Of a DNA stretch of 8,974 nt, positions 1-7,570 are shown one piece after another. The notes under the pieces were generated by a model. The model made no database searches. It was not told the DNA's origin and saw only the letters and a program-made list of their open reading frames with translations. Positions within the stretch are counted from its first letter, which is position 1; each line of letters starts with the position of its first letter. Origin of the DNA: an uncultured Gammaproteobacteria bacterium (GTDB taxonomy: Bacteria > Pseudomonadota > Gammaproteobacteria > Pseudomonadales > DT-91); contig CAKMZU010000031.1 in the NCBI GenBank assembly GCA_929200485.1, positions 3,092 to 12,065 of the forward strand, given 5' to 3'. The position numbers were made by a program, and so were the translations under genes.

Positions 1-36
1 GAACTTATTGATGCGATGGCTGCAGCAGGAGTCTAA
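1..36 (+). CDS. dapA: C-terminal tail of a gene, probably dapA (4-hydroxy-tetrahydrodipicolinate synthase)
   Basis: Only the last 11 codons and the TAA stop are inside the window, reading ELIDAMAAAGV. The tail is too short to identify by itself. The call rests on gene order: in gammaproteobacteria bamC (nlpB, once called dapX) lies immediately downstream of dapA, and an amphipathic helical tail fits the end of DapA. DapA condenses pyruvate with aspartate semialdehyde in lysine and diaminopimelate synthesis in the cytoplasm. The AGGAG at 27-31, inside these codons, probably serves as ribosome binding site for the next gene, so the two genes are likely co-transcribed and translationally linked. 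Confidence 0.6.
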   Translation, partial: ELIDAMAAAGV

Positions 37-42
37 TTGTTG

Positions 43-1095
43 ATGTCCGTATCTTTGAGGTTTATGTCGTTCAATTCAGTTAATTTCCGACAATCCGCAA
101 GCGCCGCCTTATTATTTTCGGCGCTAGCAGGTTTGATAGGTTGTAGTTCAACGCCAAAAGACGATACAAGCTGGTTTCGTGATCGAGATTTAGACTACCG
201 ATTTGCCAAACAGTCCAAGCGAACATCAGTTCCTCAAGGTCTGGATGAAAATAAAATTATCGATTACTATCCCGTTCCTCCACTGAAGGTCAAAGATACC
301 CCTTTTGTTGATGGGCTAATTATGCCGCTTCCGCCTGTTGCTGCGGATAAAAATAATGTCACATTGCAAACGTTGGGCACAAGGCAATGGCTGCTAATCT
401 CAGCTTCGCCTAGTCAATTATGGCCCTTGTTAAAAGCCTGGCTAATCAACGATAAAAAAATGCTGACCGGCGGTAAAAGCCAAGAGGGTTTGCTAACGGC
501 TAAAGACAATACAGGCACTTATATTTTTCATGTCGATCAAGGCTTTCAGCGGAACACGGCCGAGTTACGATTGGATTATCGCTCTGCAAAAGCAGGTGTC
601 AGCACAAAGGATTTTGAGCGCGATTACTTAACTAATATGGGGAAATATTTATCCGATGCATTGGATAACCCAAGCTACTCATTTGCTGCGAGAGAAATCA
701 GCACGCAGCCTGCGATGACATTACAGCGAACAGCTGGTGTGAATGAGCTAATTCTCAATGTTGATAATGAGCGCGCGGTGGCGGCAGTTAAAAAAGCATT
801 GCAAAAAGCACAGTTCAATGTTGAACCCGCGGTGAAGAAGGGCGAAGTGACGCAAATACCTGCAATCTATTATCCCAGACTTTCCGAAAAACCGGGCTTT
901 TTTGCCAGACTCTTTGGTGCTGACCCTGAAGGTTTGGATGAAAGTATCCCCCATGCTGGCAATCATTACGGTATTGTGATTACCCCGCTTGCGAATAAAA
1001 AACAGCAAGTCAGAGTGACGGCAAAGGATGGCGCAGCTGTTACCAGTAATGAGAATCGTGATATGACGTTATTATTAAAACGTTATTTATCCTAA
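43..1095 (+). CDS. bamC: Outer membrane protein assembly factor BamC (lipoprotein)
   Basis: BamC is an outer-membrane lipoprotein of the BAM complex, which folds and inserts beta-barrel proteins. The product is 350 residues from ATG 43, close to the 344 of E. coli BamC. A lipoprotein signal peptide ends in the lipobox LIGC, with the acylated Cys at residue 34. It is followed by the long extended N-terminal segment typical of BamC (WFRDRDLDYR, then a Pro-rich IDYYPVPP stretch to about residue 98) and two alpha/beta helix-grip domains; TLGTRQWLLISASPSQLWPL at about 107-128 opens the first. Start choice: ATG 43 has AGGAG at 27-31, 11 nt upstream. TTG 37 and TTG 40 share that site. ATG 64 is also possible, with GAGG only 3 nt ahead, and gives a more usual signal length (Cys 27). 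The gene begins right after the dapA stop, so it probably has no promoter of its own. Confidence 0.92.
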   Translation: MSVSLRFMSFNSVNFRQSASAALLFSALAGLIGCSSTPKDDTSWFRDRDLDYRFAKQSKRTSVPQGLDENKIIDYYPVPPLKVKDTPFVDGLIMPLPPVAADKNNVTLQTLGTRQWLLISASPSQLWPLLKAWLINDKKMLTGGKSQEGLLTAKDNTGTYIFHVDQGFQRNTAELRLDYRSAKAGVSTKDFERDYLTNMGKYLSDALDNPSYSFAAREISTQPAMTLQRTAGVNELILNVDNERAVAAVKKALQKAQFNVEPAVKKGEVTQIPAIYYPRLSEKPGFFARLFGADPEGLDESIPHAGNHYGIVITPLANKKQQVRVTAKDGAAVTSNENRDMTLLLKRYLS

Positions 1096-1154
1096 AACAC
1101 TTATTTTTGTTTCTGGTTTTCATGATTGATGGTTTGATTGGTAAGTAGGGTCTC

Positions 1155-1910
1155 ATGCGTTTTTGTTCTTTAGGCAGTGGCAGTAAAGGTAATGCAACAC
1201 TGGTGCAATCGGATGATGCGCTCGTGATGATTGACTGCGGTTTTCCTTTGAAGGTGACCTTGCCCAGATTGGCAGAAATGGGTATTTCCCCTGAACAGAT
1301 TGATGCCATTTTAGTGACCCATGAGCATGGCGATCATATCGGTGGCGTGAGTCGATTGGCGCGAAAATTCCAAATCCCGGTTTACTTGACAGCCGGTACC
1401 TACCGATCCAAAAAAGTAGATGAAAAAACCACAGTCAAATTCATTCAACCTGATACCCCCCTTAAATTAAAAGACATGGTCATCAACCCTGTGACTGTGC
1501 CTCATGATGCCAGAGAGCCTTGTCAGTTTGTTATAGAGAAATCCAGTCGATCACTGGGTGTATTAACGGATTTGGGTTCGTTATCTGTGCATGTTCAAAA
1601 CGCCTTTTCTAATTGCGATGCTTTGGTACTGGAAGCCAATCATGATGTTGATATGTTGATGAATGGCCCTTACCCGCCCTCATTAAGAGCAAGAGTTGCC
1701 GGTAACTGGGGGCATTTAAGTAATCAACAGGCCTTTGATTTTTTACAAAACTCAGGGGATAACTTGCCTGAAACCTTGGTGTTAGGGCATATTTCGATGC
1801 AAAACAATTCGGTGGATAAAGTAAAAGATATTTTTTCACCTTTTGAGTCTCAGGTATCTATAGTGCATTATGCGACACAGGATGAAGGGTATGGCTGGCT
1901 CAATGTTTAA
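1155..1910 (+). CDS. MBL-fold metallo-hydrolase, WalJ/YycJ-like
   Basis: A 251-residue cytoplasmic protein with the metallo-beta-lactamase fold and no signal peptide. The metal-binding motif THEHGDH gives His56, His58, Asp60 and His61. Other likely ligands or active-site positions are His117 (PHDA), Asp139 (LTDLG), His163 (EANHD) and His212 (GHIS), in the order expected for the family that includes Bacillus WalJ/YycJ and, more distantly, PhnP. The N-terminal CSLGSGSKGNATLV is characteristic of this group. Members are thought to be phosphodiesterases or nucleases; the substrate is not known here. ATG 1155 has TAAGTAGGG ending 4 nt upstream. The gene sits 59 bp after bamC and 36 bp before the carbonic anhydrase on the same strand, as an MBL-fold gene often does behind bamC, so one operon is likely. 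Confidence 0.88.
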   Translation: MRFCSLGSGSKGNATLVQSDDALVMIDCGFPLKVTLPRLAEMGISPEQIDAILVTHEHGDHIGGVSRLARKFQIPVYLTAGTYRSKKVDEKTTVKFIQPDTPLKLKDMVINPVTVPHDAREPCQFVIEKSSRSLGVLTDLGSLSVHVQNAFSNCDALVLEANHDVDMLMNGPYPPSLRARVAGNWGHLSNQQAFDFLQNSGDNLPETLVLGHISMQNNSVDKVKDIFSPFESQVSIVHYATQDEGYGWLNV

Positions 1911-1946
1911 CTATTATTAAAAGACCAATTCGATGAGGTATTGATA

Positions 1947-2537
1947 ATGATAAATGATTTATTAGCGGCCAATAAGGCTTGGGCAGATGCAAAGAAAGCT
2001 GACCAAAGTGACTACTTTGAAAAATTAAGCCAAGGTCAGTCACCTGAATATTTATGGATCGGTTGTGCTGATAGCCGAATTCCTGCGGAATCTTTATTAG
2101 GTTTGGAGCCAGGTGAACTTTTTGTTCACCGCAATGTGGCAAATCAGGCTCAAATTGAAGATCCAAACAGCATGTCTGTTATTCAATACGCTGTCACAGC
2201 ACTTAAAGTCAAACATATCATTGTTTGTGGTCATGTCGGTTGTGGCGGTGTTAAAGGGGCATTGACTCAGTCGGTCGATGGCTATCTTGATGATTGGTTA
2301 GCCCCCGTTGTTAAGCTTGCAAAAGATAATCAGGCGGATTTAGATGCACTTGCAACAGAAGATGAAAAAACGACTTTGCTGGCTAAGTTAAATGTTAAGC
2401 ATCAACTAATCGAACTGGCCAAGCACCCAATTATCAAAGCTGCCTGGGAGTCTGGGCAGGAACTGTCTTTACACGGTTGGTTGTTTGATATGCCGACAGG
2501 TGAGTTGGTTGACTTAGATGTTTCTGTTTCTGGCTAG
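1947..2537 (+). CDS. can: Beta-class carbonic anhydrase
   Basis: Interconverts CO2 and bicarbonate in the cytoplasm, supplying bicarbonate to carboxylases at ambient CO2. The product is 196 residues from ATG 1947. Zinc ligands are Cys40 (in CADSR), His96 and Cys99 (in GHVGCGG); Asp42 and Arg44 form the catalytic dyad. The block LGLEPGELFVHRNVAN is nearly identical to E. coli Can, and HGWLFDMPTGELVDLDV matches the end of its fold. The protein stops about 20 residues earlier than E. coli Can, so it lacks that C-terminal extension; this is common among beta-CAs and should not affect catalysis. A TTG at 1941 is in frame, but GAGG at 1935-1938 is only 2 nt from it and 8 nt from ATG 1947, so the ATG is preferred. 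Likely the last gene of the operon starting at or before dapA. Confidence 0.95.
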   Translation: MINDLLAANKAWADAKKADQSDYFEKLSQGQSPEYLWIGCADSRIPAESLLGLEPGELFVHRNVANQAQIEDPNSMSVIQYAVTALKVKHIIVCGHVGCGGVKGALTQSVDGYLDDWLAPVVKLAKDNQADLDALATEDEKTTLLAKLNVKHQLIELAKHPIIKAAWESGQELSLHGWLFDMPTGELVDLDVSVSG

Positions 2538-2560
2538 CTGAATATTTTCTTTAAGGGTAT

Positions 2561-2598
2561 TTGATTACTTTCGGTAAGTGGTAATCAATGCCTTTTTT
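2561..2598 (+). terminator. Probable Rho-independent terminator after the carbonic anhydrase gene
   Basis: The perfect 8-bp inverted repeat TTGATTAC (2561-2568) / GTAATCAA (2581-2588) is separated by a 12-nt loop. Four nt later come six Ts at 2593-2598. The stem is AT-rich and therefore weak, but its position 24 bp after the carbonic anhydrase stop and ahead of an oppositely oriented gene fits a + strand operon terminator. Read on the - strand it has no T-run, so it should not serve the leftward gene ending at 2652. Confidence 0.55.
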
Positions 2599-2651
2599 CA
2601 TCAAGATCGACTCTTCTGAACGTATCCTGAGAATATTTATACTTTAGTTTT

Positions 2652-3122
2652 TTATTTCTGCTCAATCGTAGTTTTACAATCCTTGATAAGTTCTTCAAGA
2701 AGACTTTTGTCAATTGATGAATTAGGGTCAAGGAATACGGTATTTAGTGTATTGAGTATTCTTGTTTTTCCATCCTTATTTCCAGCCTCCTTGAAAAGAT
2801 TTTTATATTTTTTTAAAAATCCTTTAGAGGTTTTTTCGTTTTTTTTTGCTAATGCTTTTGAAAGTATTTCAGCGTTTTTACTATTTAACAGGGTTTCTTT
2901 ATCGTTATGTTGTATGGTTTCTCCTTGATCATCCTCTGCGCTTGCTTGTTCATTTTCTTGATTTTGTTTCGATCTGTTTAAGCTACCTGATTGGAAAAAA
3001 CATAGAAAGCTGAAACATCCGAGTTTTCTAGTTTGTTCTTCAGGTTCTCCAGAGTGCAAAGTGTTTGTATATATCGCGAGTAAAAATACCAGTAGGACGG
3101 TTTGAAAATGATACTTGCCCAT
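2652..3122 (-). CDS. Small exported protein of unknown function, Lys/Glu-rich
   Basis: I do not recognise this 156-residue protein. It starts with a Sec-type signal peptide: basic MGKYH, then the hydrophobic run VLLVFLLAIY, with a probable cut near residues 24-25 (LHSG). A second short hydrophobic patch, LGCFSFLCFF (35-44), carries Cys36 and Cys41. Residues 50-80 are polar and probably disordered (Gln, Asn, Glu, Asp). Residues 80-156 look helical and strongly charged, Lys-rich at 90-125, with a third Cys at 149. The only Met is the initiator, preceded on the - strand by GGAAAGGA; the GGAA part lies about 5 nt from the ATG. Base composition is clearly more AT-rich than the housekeeping genes to the left. 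It is divergent from the gene at 3379 and convergent with the carbonic anhydrase. A run of nine As lies in codons 92-95. Coding status is supported by the signal peptide and ribosome site. Confidence 0.6.
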   Translation of the reverse strand: MGKYHFQTVLLVFLLAIYTNTLHSGEPEEQTRKLGCFSFLCFFQSGSLNRSKQNQENEQASAEDDQGETIQHNDKETLLNSKNAEILSKALAKKNEKTSKGFLKKYKNLFKEAGNKDGKTRILNTLNTVFLDPNSSIDKSLLEELIKDCKTTIEQK

Positions 3123-3282
3123 GTCCTTTCCGGTGGTTGATTTCTAACATGATTTTTACTTTTGCCATCGATTTATATTAATACCAAATACCAGTTTATT
3201 CAAAGGCTAAATTTTTTATTAAAATAATTATTTAAAAAATAAAAGGAAGGGGTGTCTTTTTTAAATTTTACACAAAAAAGTG

Positions 3283-3314
3283 TTGAACAAAATATTTAAA
3301 CCACACTTTATAAT
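3283..3314 (+). promoter_or_regulatory. Candidate sigma-70-type promoter for the gene at 3379
   Basis: TTGAAC at 3283-3288 resembles a -35 box and TATAAT at 3309-3314 is a perfect -10 box, but the spacer is 20 nt, which is long. Taking the overlapping TTTATA (3307-3312) as -10 gives an 18-nt spacer. Transcription would then start near 3319-3322, leaving a leader of about 60 nt. It is the best -10 match in the intergenic region, but the spacing keeps confidence moderate. Confidence 0.45.
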
Positions 3315-3319
3315 ACAAT

Positions 3320-3333
3320 CTCTTAGCTAAGAG
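3320..3333. promoter_or_regulatory. Perfect 14-bp palindrome at the expected transcription start (candidate operator)
   Basis: CTCTTAGCTAAGAG is a complete palindrome without a spacer, starting 5 bp after the TATAAT box, so it would cover +1. A symmetric site here is where a dimeric repressor could block initiation. As RNA the two halves could pair only poorly because there is no loop, which argues for a DNA site over a terminator. No second copy was noticed in the window, and no regulator gene is present, so the role is inferred from position only. Confidence 0.4.
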
Positions 3334-3378
3334 TAGCGTGCGGGAGTAATTTAAAAATACAGGTACTTTTGAGGTGCA

Positions 3379-4017
3379 TTGTTAGTGTTAAAATATTTAT
3401 TGTGTTTTTTGTTTATCCTTGTCTATTTGAAGGCTAATGCTTTACCGCCTGAATATGAAAAATCTTATCAGGATTTTATAAAGCCCTTTACTCAATCAAT
3501 TCTCGATAATTGGGATGATCCTGGTCAGCTAACTGTTGATGGTAAGTTTTATCAAGCGCTTTCTAATATTGTCAATTATCTTGAGGGGAATTATAGTATA
3601 CCGCCAGACTCACAAGGAATAATTAAACTTCGCAGTAAACAATCTCCGCTTAATCAAGTAACGTCAGTAACACCAACGGATACAGGTTTAGAGATTCGAA
3701 GCCAGCGGCCTAGGTATTTAGAGTTTGGTACTAGAATGTCGCGTAAGACTGAAAACACATTACAAATGACAATATACAGACGCGATCGAACCTTAGATAA
3801 TAGCCGAAGCTTTATCATTAGCTCAGATTCAAAGGTTTCATACGTTAAGACCTCAGAAGATGATATTAGAAGAATTAAAGATGCAAATCTTTGTAAGAGC
3901 CCTGAAGGTGACGTGCAGATAAACCTTGGTTTGGCTTACATCACTCAATTGATGAAGATAATCAGTGCGCCCTTTCAGATCAAGATCCCCTGGGACCCAG
4001 AATCAAAGCAGTTTTGA
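3379..4017 (+). CDS. Exported protein of unknown function
   Basis: I do not recognise this protein (212 residues from TTG 3379, 210 from GTG 3385). It has a clear Sec signal peptide: a Lys after the start, the hydrophobic stretch LLCFLFILVYL, then an AxA-type site (ANA) with cleavage before LPPEYE, giving a mature protein of about 191 residues. The mature part has an aromatic, helical N-terminal portion (YEKSYQDFIKPF, then FYQALSNIVNYLE), a central part probably of beta strands with many Arg and Ser residues (LEIRSQRPRYLEFGT to about 150) and a C-terminal helix (LGLAYITQLMKII). One Cys, residue 172, remains after processing, so no internal disulfide is expected. No ATG start fits. GAGG at 3371-3374 serves TTG 3379 at 4 nt or GTG 3385 at 10 nt, and GTG 3385 is equally plausible. 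Base composition is AT-rich like its divergent neighbour. It ends 61 bp from the convergent protease gene. Confidence 0.65.
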   Translation: MLVLKYLLCFLFILVYLKANALPPEYEKSYQDFIKPFTQSILDNWDDPGQLTVDGKFYQALSNIVNYLEGNYSIPPDSQGIIKLRSKQSPLNQVTSVTPTDTGLEIRSQRPRYLEFGTRMSRKTENTLQMTIYRRDRTLDNSRSFIISSDSKVSYVKTSEDDIRRIKDANLCKSPEGDVQINLGLAYITQLMKIISAPFQIKIPWDPESKQF

Positions 4018-4078
4018 ATGTTGGGCGCCTTGATTTATAAGTGATCCATGGTTTTTGTGTTCTTCTATTGGTGATGAT

Positions 4079-7000
4079 TTATTCAAGAGAGTTTTCATTA
4101 CTGCGATCTATAATTTCAATGTCGTCGATTAACCAGCCTCTGAAACCATTCGATAGGGCATCCTTTGTATCAAACTGGAACTTGATATGGATGACTTGAT
4201 CTTTATAAGCTGAAAGATCAATGCTCTCCTCTACCCAGACAGGGGGCTGATCAAAACCGGCTGAGCTGAAGGGTTTGTCTTCAATATTATCGCCCACAGG
4301 TGAAAAGAGTGGGTTAAGTTGCCGTAGTTCTTCAAAGCTGCTTTTGCCATCGGTACTGATCCAGATTGTCATTTGATCGAATCCGTCACGGTTAGATAAA
4401 GTGGCTTCTATTTCCCACCAGGTTTTAAAGAATAACGTAGGCTTATTGGTATCAATCAGATTGATTGCAGGGCTGATTAATTCCCCGTGATGGGATGTTT
4501 TAGAGGTGCCTCCACTTAAAAGAAAATCATTGGTTGATTGTTCTGAAATATAACTGCCGGTATCAGATTTTCCATACCAATAAGCAAAGTGACCGCTTGG
4601 TGCGTCGGGGAGTAATGCTTCGCCTTCATGTTGGCTTGGTGTTTGTGCAAAGCCTTGATCTTGCATTCGATTGAGAATGTTATTTTCAGAAAGGTTGATT
4701 CGATGCCATAGTCCTGTTTTTAACCACCCCTTTTCGGTTTCGCTATCATTCATCAGTATCGTGTCAATGGGTGAATCAATAGTGGTTAACAGTATATTTT
4801 CTGTGCGGGTTAGATCAGATAACAAAGTGACAGGCATACTGACAGGATTGTATCCTCGAGCACTGACTTCCAATGTAAAGTCAGTGATTTCATTGCCCTG
4901 GTTGTTAAATAGGCTGACATTATGAAAGTTATATAAACCTTTTTCCGTCGTTTGGCTAAGGCGAATGACACCATTGGTTTGAGCGCCACCGGATAATCTA
5001 ACGGTTGCGTTCTCTATCGGTAAGCCTTGAGTGTTAAGGATTAATCCGTCAAGGCCGCCGAGCCCTTGAGCATCAACCGGGAACAGCCTTAATGTGAGAG
5101 CTTGGCTCTCTAAGGCTTGTATCGCTATGTTTTTACTGATGGGTTTAAACCCGGGTTTTTCAGCACTGATTTTGTAATGCCCCGGTTTAAGCCAAAGCGT
5201 TGCATTACCATTAATATCGGTTTTACCGGCCGGGTATACTTCATCAATGGATAAATTTTCGACATAAATAGAAGCATCGCCTAGCTTCTGCCCTGATTCC
5301 TGATCCTTTAAGTCAAGCGAGATGCTGGAAAATGCGATGGGTAATGTTGTTTCGACTGTCTTATCATCACCATCTTTTGTTTCTAGATCGATTGCCACTT
5401 TTATCTGGTAATCCAGGCTCGATGCATTAAACCCAAGTGAACTTGAAACAGTGTTTTCAGGGGTAGTTTCCGAGAAACTATCTGAAAATTGATTGACCAA
5501 TTGAAGGGGGGCATCCTCACCTGTTTTTTGTAACAGCTCTCCTGAGATTGCAGTGATTTTGCTGCTCGCAAGATAAGGCGATATGATTAATGTCAGGTTT
5601 GTTTCGAATGGGTTACTGAGTGCATATTGCCATTTGAGTTTATTTTCCAATCTATTCTGGGTAGCTTTAACGGCTTCTAATGCGTTAATCATAGGGATGG
5701 CAGAACCAAGCTCTACTGTTTTACTGGGTGTGCTTTGTCTTTTTTCTACAGTCGTCTTGGCGCTGGTGATTAAAAGTTGCTTTACATCAGCCGCTGAGAA
5801 TTCAGGATTCATTGAAAAAACTAGTGATGCGACCCCAGCAACTACGGGAGTAGCAGCTGATGTACCTAGAAAGTTTTTGTAATCTGTTGCCGTTAAACTT
5901 TTGAAATGGGCAGGTGCAGCCAAATCTATCAGCTTGCCATAGTTGCTGTAATAATAGAGGGATTTGTTTTTGTTGTGGGAGGCAACAAAAATGACATTGT
6001 CGAGAGGGGCATATTCACCCCCTTGGCTCAAGTGAAGTGCTGGGCTATGAAATTGCCCGTCAATCCCATAAACATTTTTATATCCCTTTCCATTATTAAT
6101 ACCATTGCCTGCAGACCAGACAAATAATTTGTCGGGATGTTGTTTGGCTAGCGTTCGGAATTGACGGGTGGCTTTTATTGCATCGGCTTTTCGTTGATTG
6201 GTGTGTTGTGCATTCGTTGGATCAAAATCTTTTTGGATATACCCGGGTATAGCCCATGAACTTGAAATAACGCGCGTATTCTTATACTTGGTTAATGATA
6301 AAACTCCATCGTAGCTGTTGCCTGAGAGCAGCACTTGAGACTGCCAGTTGATCCCTGCCATGCCCTGTTGATTGTTGGTAACCGCAGCAATGGTGCCTGC
6401 CACACCATTGCCGTGATCCATATAGACTGCTTTTTCTGTGTGAACCAGCTCCTCCAGCACTCGTCCCTGCAGTTCGGGGTGATTCGTTTCAAACCCGCCA
6501 TCAGAGATACCTATTTGAACGGCAGGATTACCGGATGAAATTTTCCAGGCATCAGGCGCATCAATGATTTCTAAATGCCAATTGTCACCTGCAGGTTCTT
6601 CTGTCCAGTCGCTGTAATCATCGGGTTCCAGAACGGTTGATTCAATTTTGATAAACTCTTCGCCTTCATACCACCGGGGTTCTATGGAGTGAATGCCAGT
6701 ACGGTTTTTAATGCGTCCTAAGGCCAGTTCAGTTTCTTTCAGGGTGTCATCAAACTCGATTAATGTGCCTTGGGATTCATCAAACCCAATCCATGTGAGT
6801 AAGGGTTCAGATTCAACCCGTTCTTTTACTTCTGTTTCTGTCAATTTTGGCGCAATGATCCACGACTGATTAAGGATAATGCCTGCAATTTCTGAGATGG
6901 GTTTACTGCCATCGTTGTTTTCAATTTTATTTGGGTTAAAGGGGAAGTGCTCTCTGAGTGTAAAATGAATGGACCGAATAGACTGGCCAGTATCTGAGGT

Positions 7001-7570
7001 GATTTTTAACCGATAAAGCCCGGGGGTTACGAGTTCGAAGTGAGCAGACTTTCTATCATCGGATAACGTAAACGGGACATTGTCGAATGGTGCTTCTTCT
7101 ATTTCCCAACGAATAAAACCAAAATTATCGTCATTAACGATGTGAATTGAAAAAGGTTGATTTAATGCAGGTAATTGACTGAAAGCGAATTCAGCATTAC
7201 TTAGATCTTTGATAGGGTAAACGTTTATTTCTATTTGATCAGTTAATGTTTCGTGATTTGAATTAGTCGATTGCACTTGGAAAACCAGCGTCTGCTCGGT
7301 GAAAACCTGAGGCGATAAAAAACTGGCATTTAAGCTCTCCGGATCATTGATCGTGACTGGCAGCCCACTTATTTGTTGCCAGTTAACAGTGATGTCTTCT
7401 TTTGGAATCCAGCCCTGTGCCCCAAAAACAAAATGCGTATTGGACGGGATGGACGTTGCCGCGCCGGCATCGAGATAGGGTGATTTGGTGGATTTTGAAT
7501 CGCAGCCTGCTAATAAACCAATTAAAACAAGAAGTGCTAGGATAGAGGAACGCATTACGAATTTAATCAC
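4079..7570 (-). CDS. Multidomain subtilisin-like (S8) serine protease lipoprotein
   Basis: A secreted, lipid-anchored peptidase of 1163 residues from GTG 7570 (numbering used here). The lipobox LLAGC puts the acylated Cys at 23; the next residue is Asp, which in E. coli would favour inner-membrane retention. Order: beta (PKD/Ig-like) domain about 32-119, second beta region 122-207, a segment at 227-299 resembling an S8 propeptide, and the catalytic domain about 325-637. The triad is complete: Asp357 (ISDGG), His386 (HGNGVAG), Ser571 (GTSAATP), with oxyanion Asn489 (SAGNG). Two carboxypeptidase-regulatory-like beta domains follow at about 750-829 and 837-932, then a C-terminal domain at 942-1155 of the immune-inhibitor-A/choice-of-anchor-J type (WISTDG, ending GWLIDDIEI). 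Start: GTG 7570 has GGAAG 6 nt upstream and overlaps the preceding gene by 8 bp. ATG 7609, 7600 and 7555 are in frame without a good ribosome site. Substrate unknown. Confidence 0.88.
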   Translation of the reverse strand: MIKFVMRSSILALLVLIGLLAGCDSKSTKSPYLDAGAATSIPSNTHFVFGAQGWIPKEDITVNWQQISGLPVTINDPESLNASFLSPQVFTEQTLVFQVQSTNSNHETLTDQIEINVYPIKDLSNAEFAFSQLPALNQPFSIHIVNDDNFGFIRWEIEEAPFDNVPFTLSDDRKSAHFELVTPGLYRLKITSDTGQSIRSIHFTLREHFPFNPNKIENNDGSKPISEIAGIILNQSWIIAPKLTETEVKERVESEPLLTWIGFDESQGTLIEFDDTLKETELALGRIKNRTGIHSIEPRWYEGEEFIKIESTVLEPDDYSDWTEEPAGDNWHLEIIDAPDAWKISSGNPAVQIGISDGGFETNHPELQGRVLEELVHTEKAVYMDHGNGVAGTIAAVTNNQQGMAGINWQSQVLLSGNSYDGVLSLTKYKNTRVISSSWAIPGYIQKDFDPTNAQHTNQRKADAIKATRQFRTLAKQHPDKLFVWSAGNGINNGKGYKNVYGIDGQFHSPALHLSQGGEYAPLDNVIFVASHNKNKSLYYYSNYGKLIDLAAPAHFKSLTATDYKNFLGTSAATPVVAGVASLVFSMNPEFSAADVKQLLITSAKTTVEKRQSTPSKTVELGSAIPMINALEAVKATQNRLENKLKWQYALSNPFETNLTLIISPYLASSKITAISGELLQKTGEDAPLQLVNQFSDSFSETTPENTVSSSLGFNASSLDYQIKVAIDLETKDGDDKTVETTLPIAFSSISLDLKDQESGQKLGDASIYVENLSIDEVYPAGKTDINGNATLWLKPGHYKISAEKPGFKPISKNIAIQALESQALTLRLFPVDAQGLGGLDGLILNTQGLPIENATVRLSGGAQTNGVIRLSQTTEKGLYNFHNVSLFNNQGNEITDFTLEVSARGYNPVSMPVTLLSDLTRTENILLTTIDSPIDTILMNDSETEKGWLKTGLWHRINLSENNILNRMQDQGFAQTPSQHEGEALLPDAPSGHFAYWYGKSDTGSYISEQSTNDFLLSGGTSKTSHHGELISPAINLIDTNKPTLFFKTWWEIEATLSNRDGFDQMTIWISTDGKSSFEELRQLNPLFSPVGDNIEDKPFSSAGFDQPPVWVEESIDLSAYKDQVIHIKFQFDTKDALSNGFRGWLIDDIEIIDRSNENSLE

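Larger units (their letters stand above)
3123..3378. other. AT-rich divergent intergenic region
   Basis: These 256 bp separate two divergent genes for exported proteins. The segment from about 3171 to 3300 is extremely AT-rich, with A- and T-tracts such as those at 3210-3245 that could act as bendable or UP-element-like DNA. The right part holds a candidate promoter and a perfect palindrome, listed separately. For the leftward gene I see only weak promoter-like matches around 3172-3204 (TATAAA-like and TTTGAA-like on the - strand, poorly spaced) and do not call them. No small ORF with a convincing ribosome site, RNA gene or repeat array was found. Confidence 0.6.

Noticed and set aside
748..1309. 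Open reading frames antisense to bamC and the MBL gene
   Set aside because: They lie opposite well-supported genes, have no ribosome sites or recognisable domains, and are explained as shadows of the coding frame.
1911..1946. Separate promoter for the carbonic anhydrase gene
   Set aside because: The 36-bp gap holds only the ribosome site and no pair of -35/-10 boxes; read-through from the preceding gene is the simpler reading.
2539..2648. Imperfect direct repeat, GAATATTT plus CTTTA, at both ends of the gap after the carbonic anhydrase gene
   Set aside because: The match is short, interrupted and AT-rich, so it does not support an insertion boundary or target-site duplication.
3730..3760. 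YLEFGTRMSR in the 212-residue protein resembles the 'EFGT' motif of phage HK97 gp10-like tail proteins
   Set aside because: Only a few residues agree, the protein has a Sec signal peptide and no phage genes are nearby, so the likeness is probably chance.
4018..4078. Possible bidirectional terminator between the two convergent genes
   Set aside because: No inverted repeat followed by a T-run could be found on either strand in these 61 bp.
5583..6538. Several open frames on the + strand and one - strand frame within the protease gene
   Set aside because: They overlap the catalytic domain of the subtilase, whose motifs are unmistakable. Some hydrophobic runs look like membrane segments but arise from the complementary strand.
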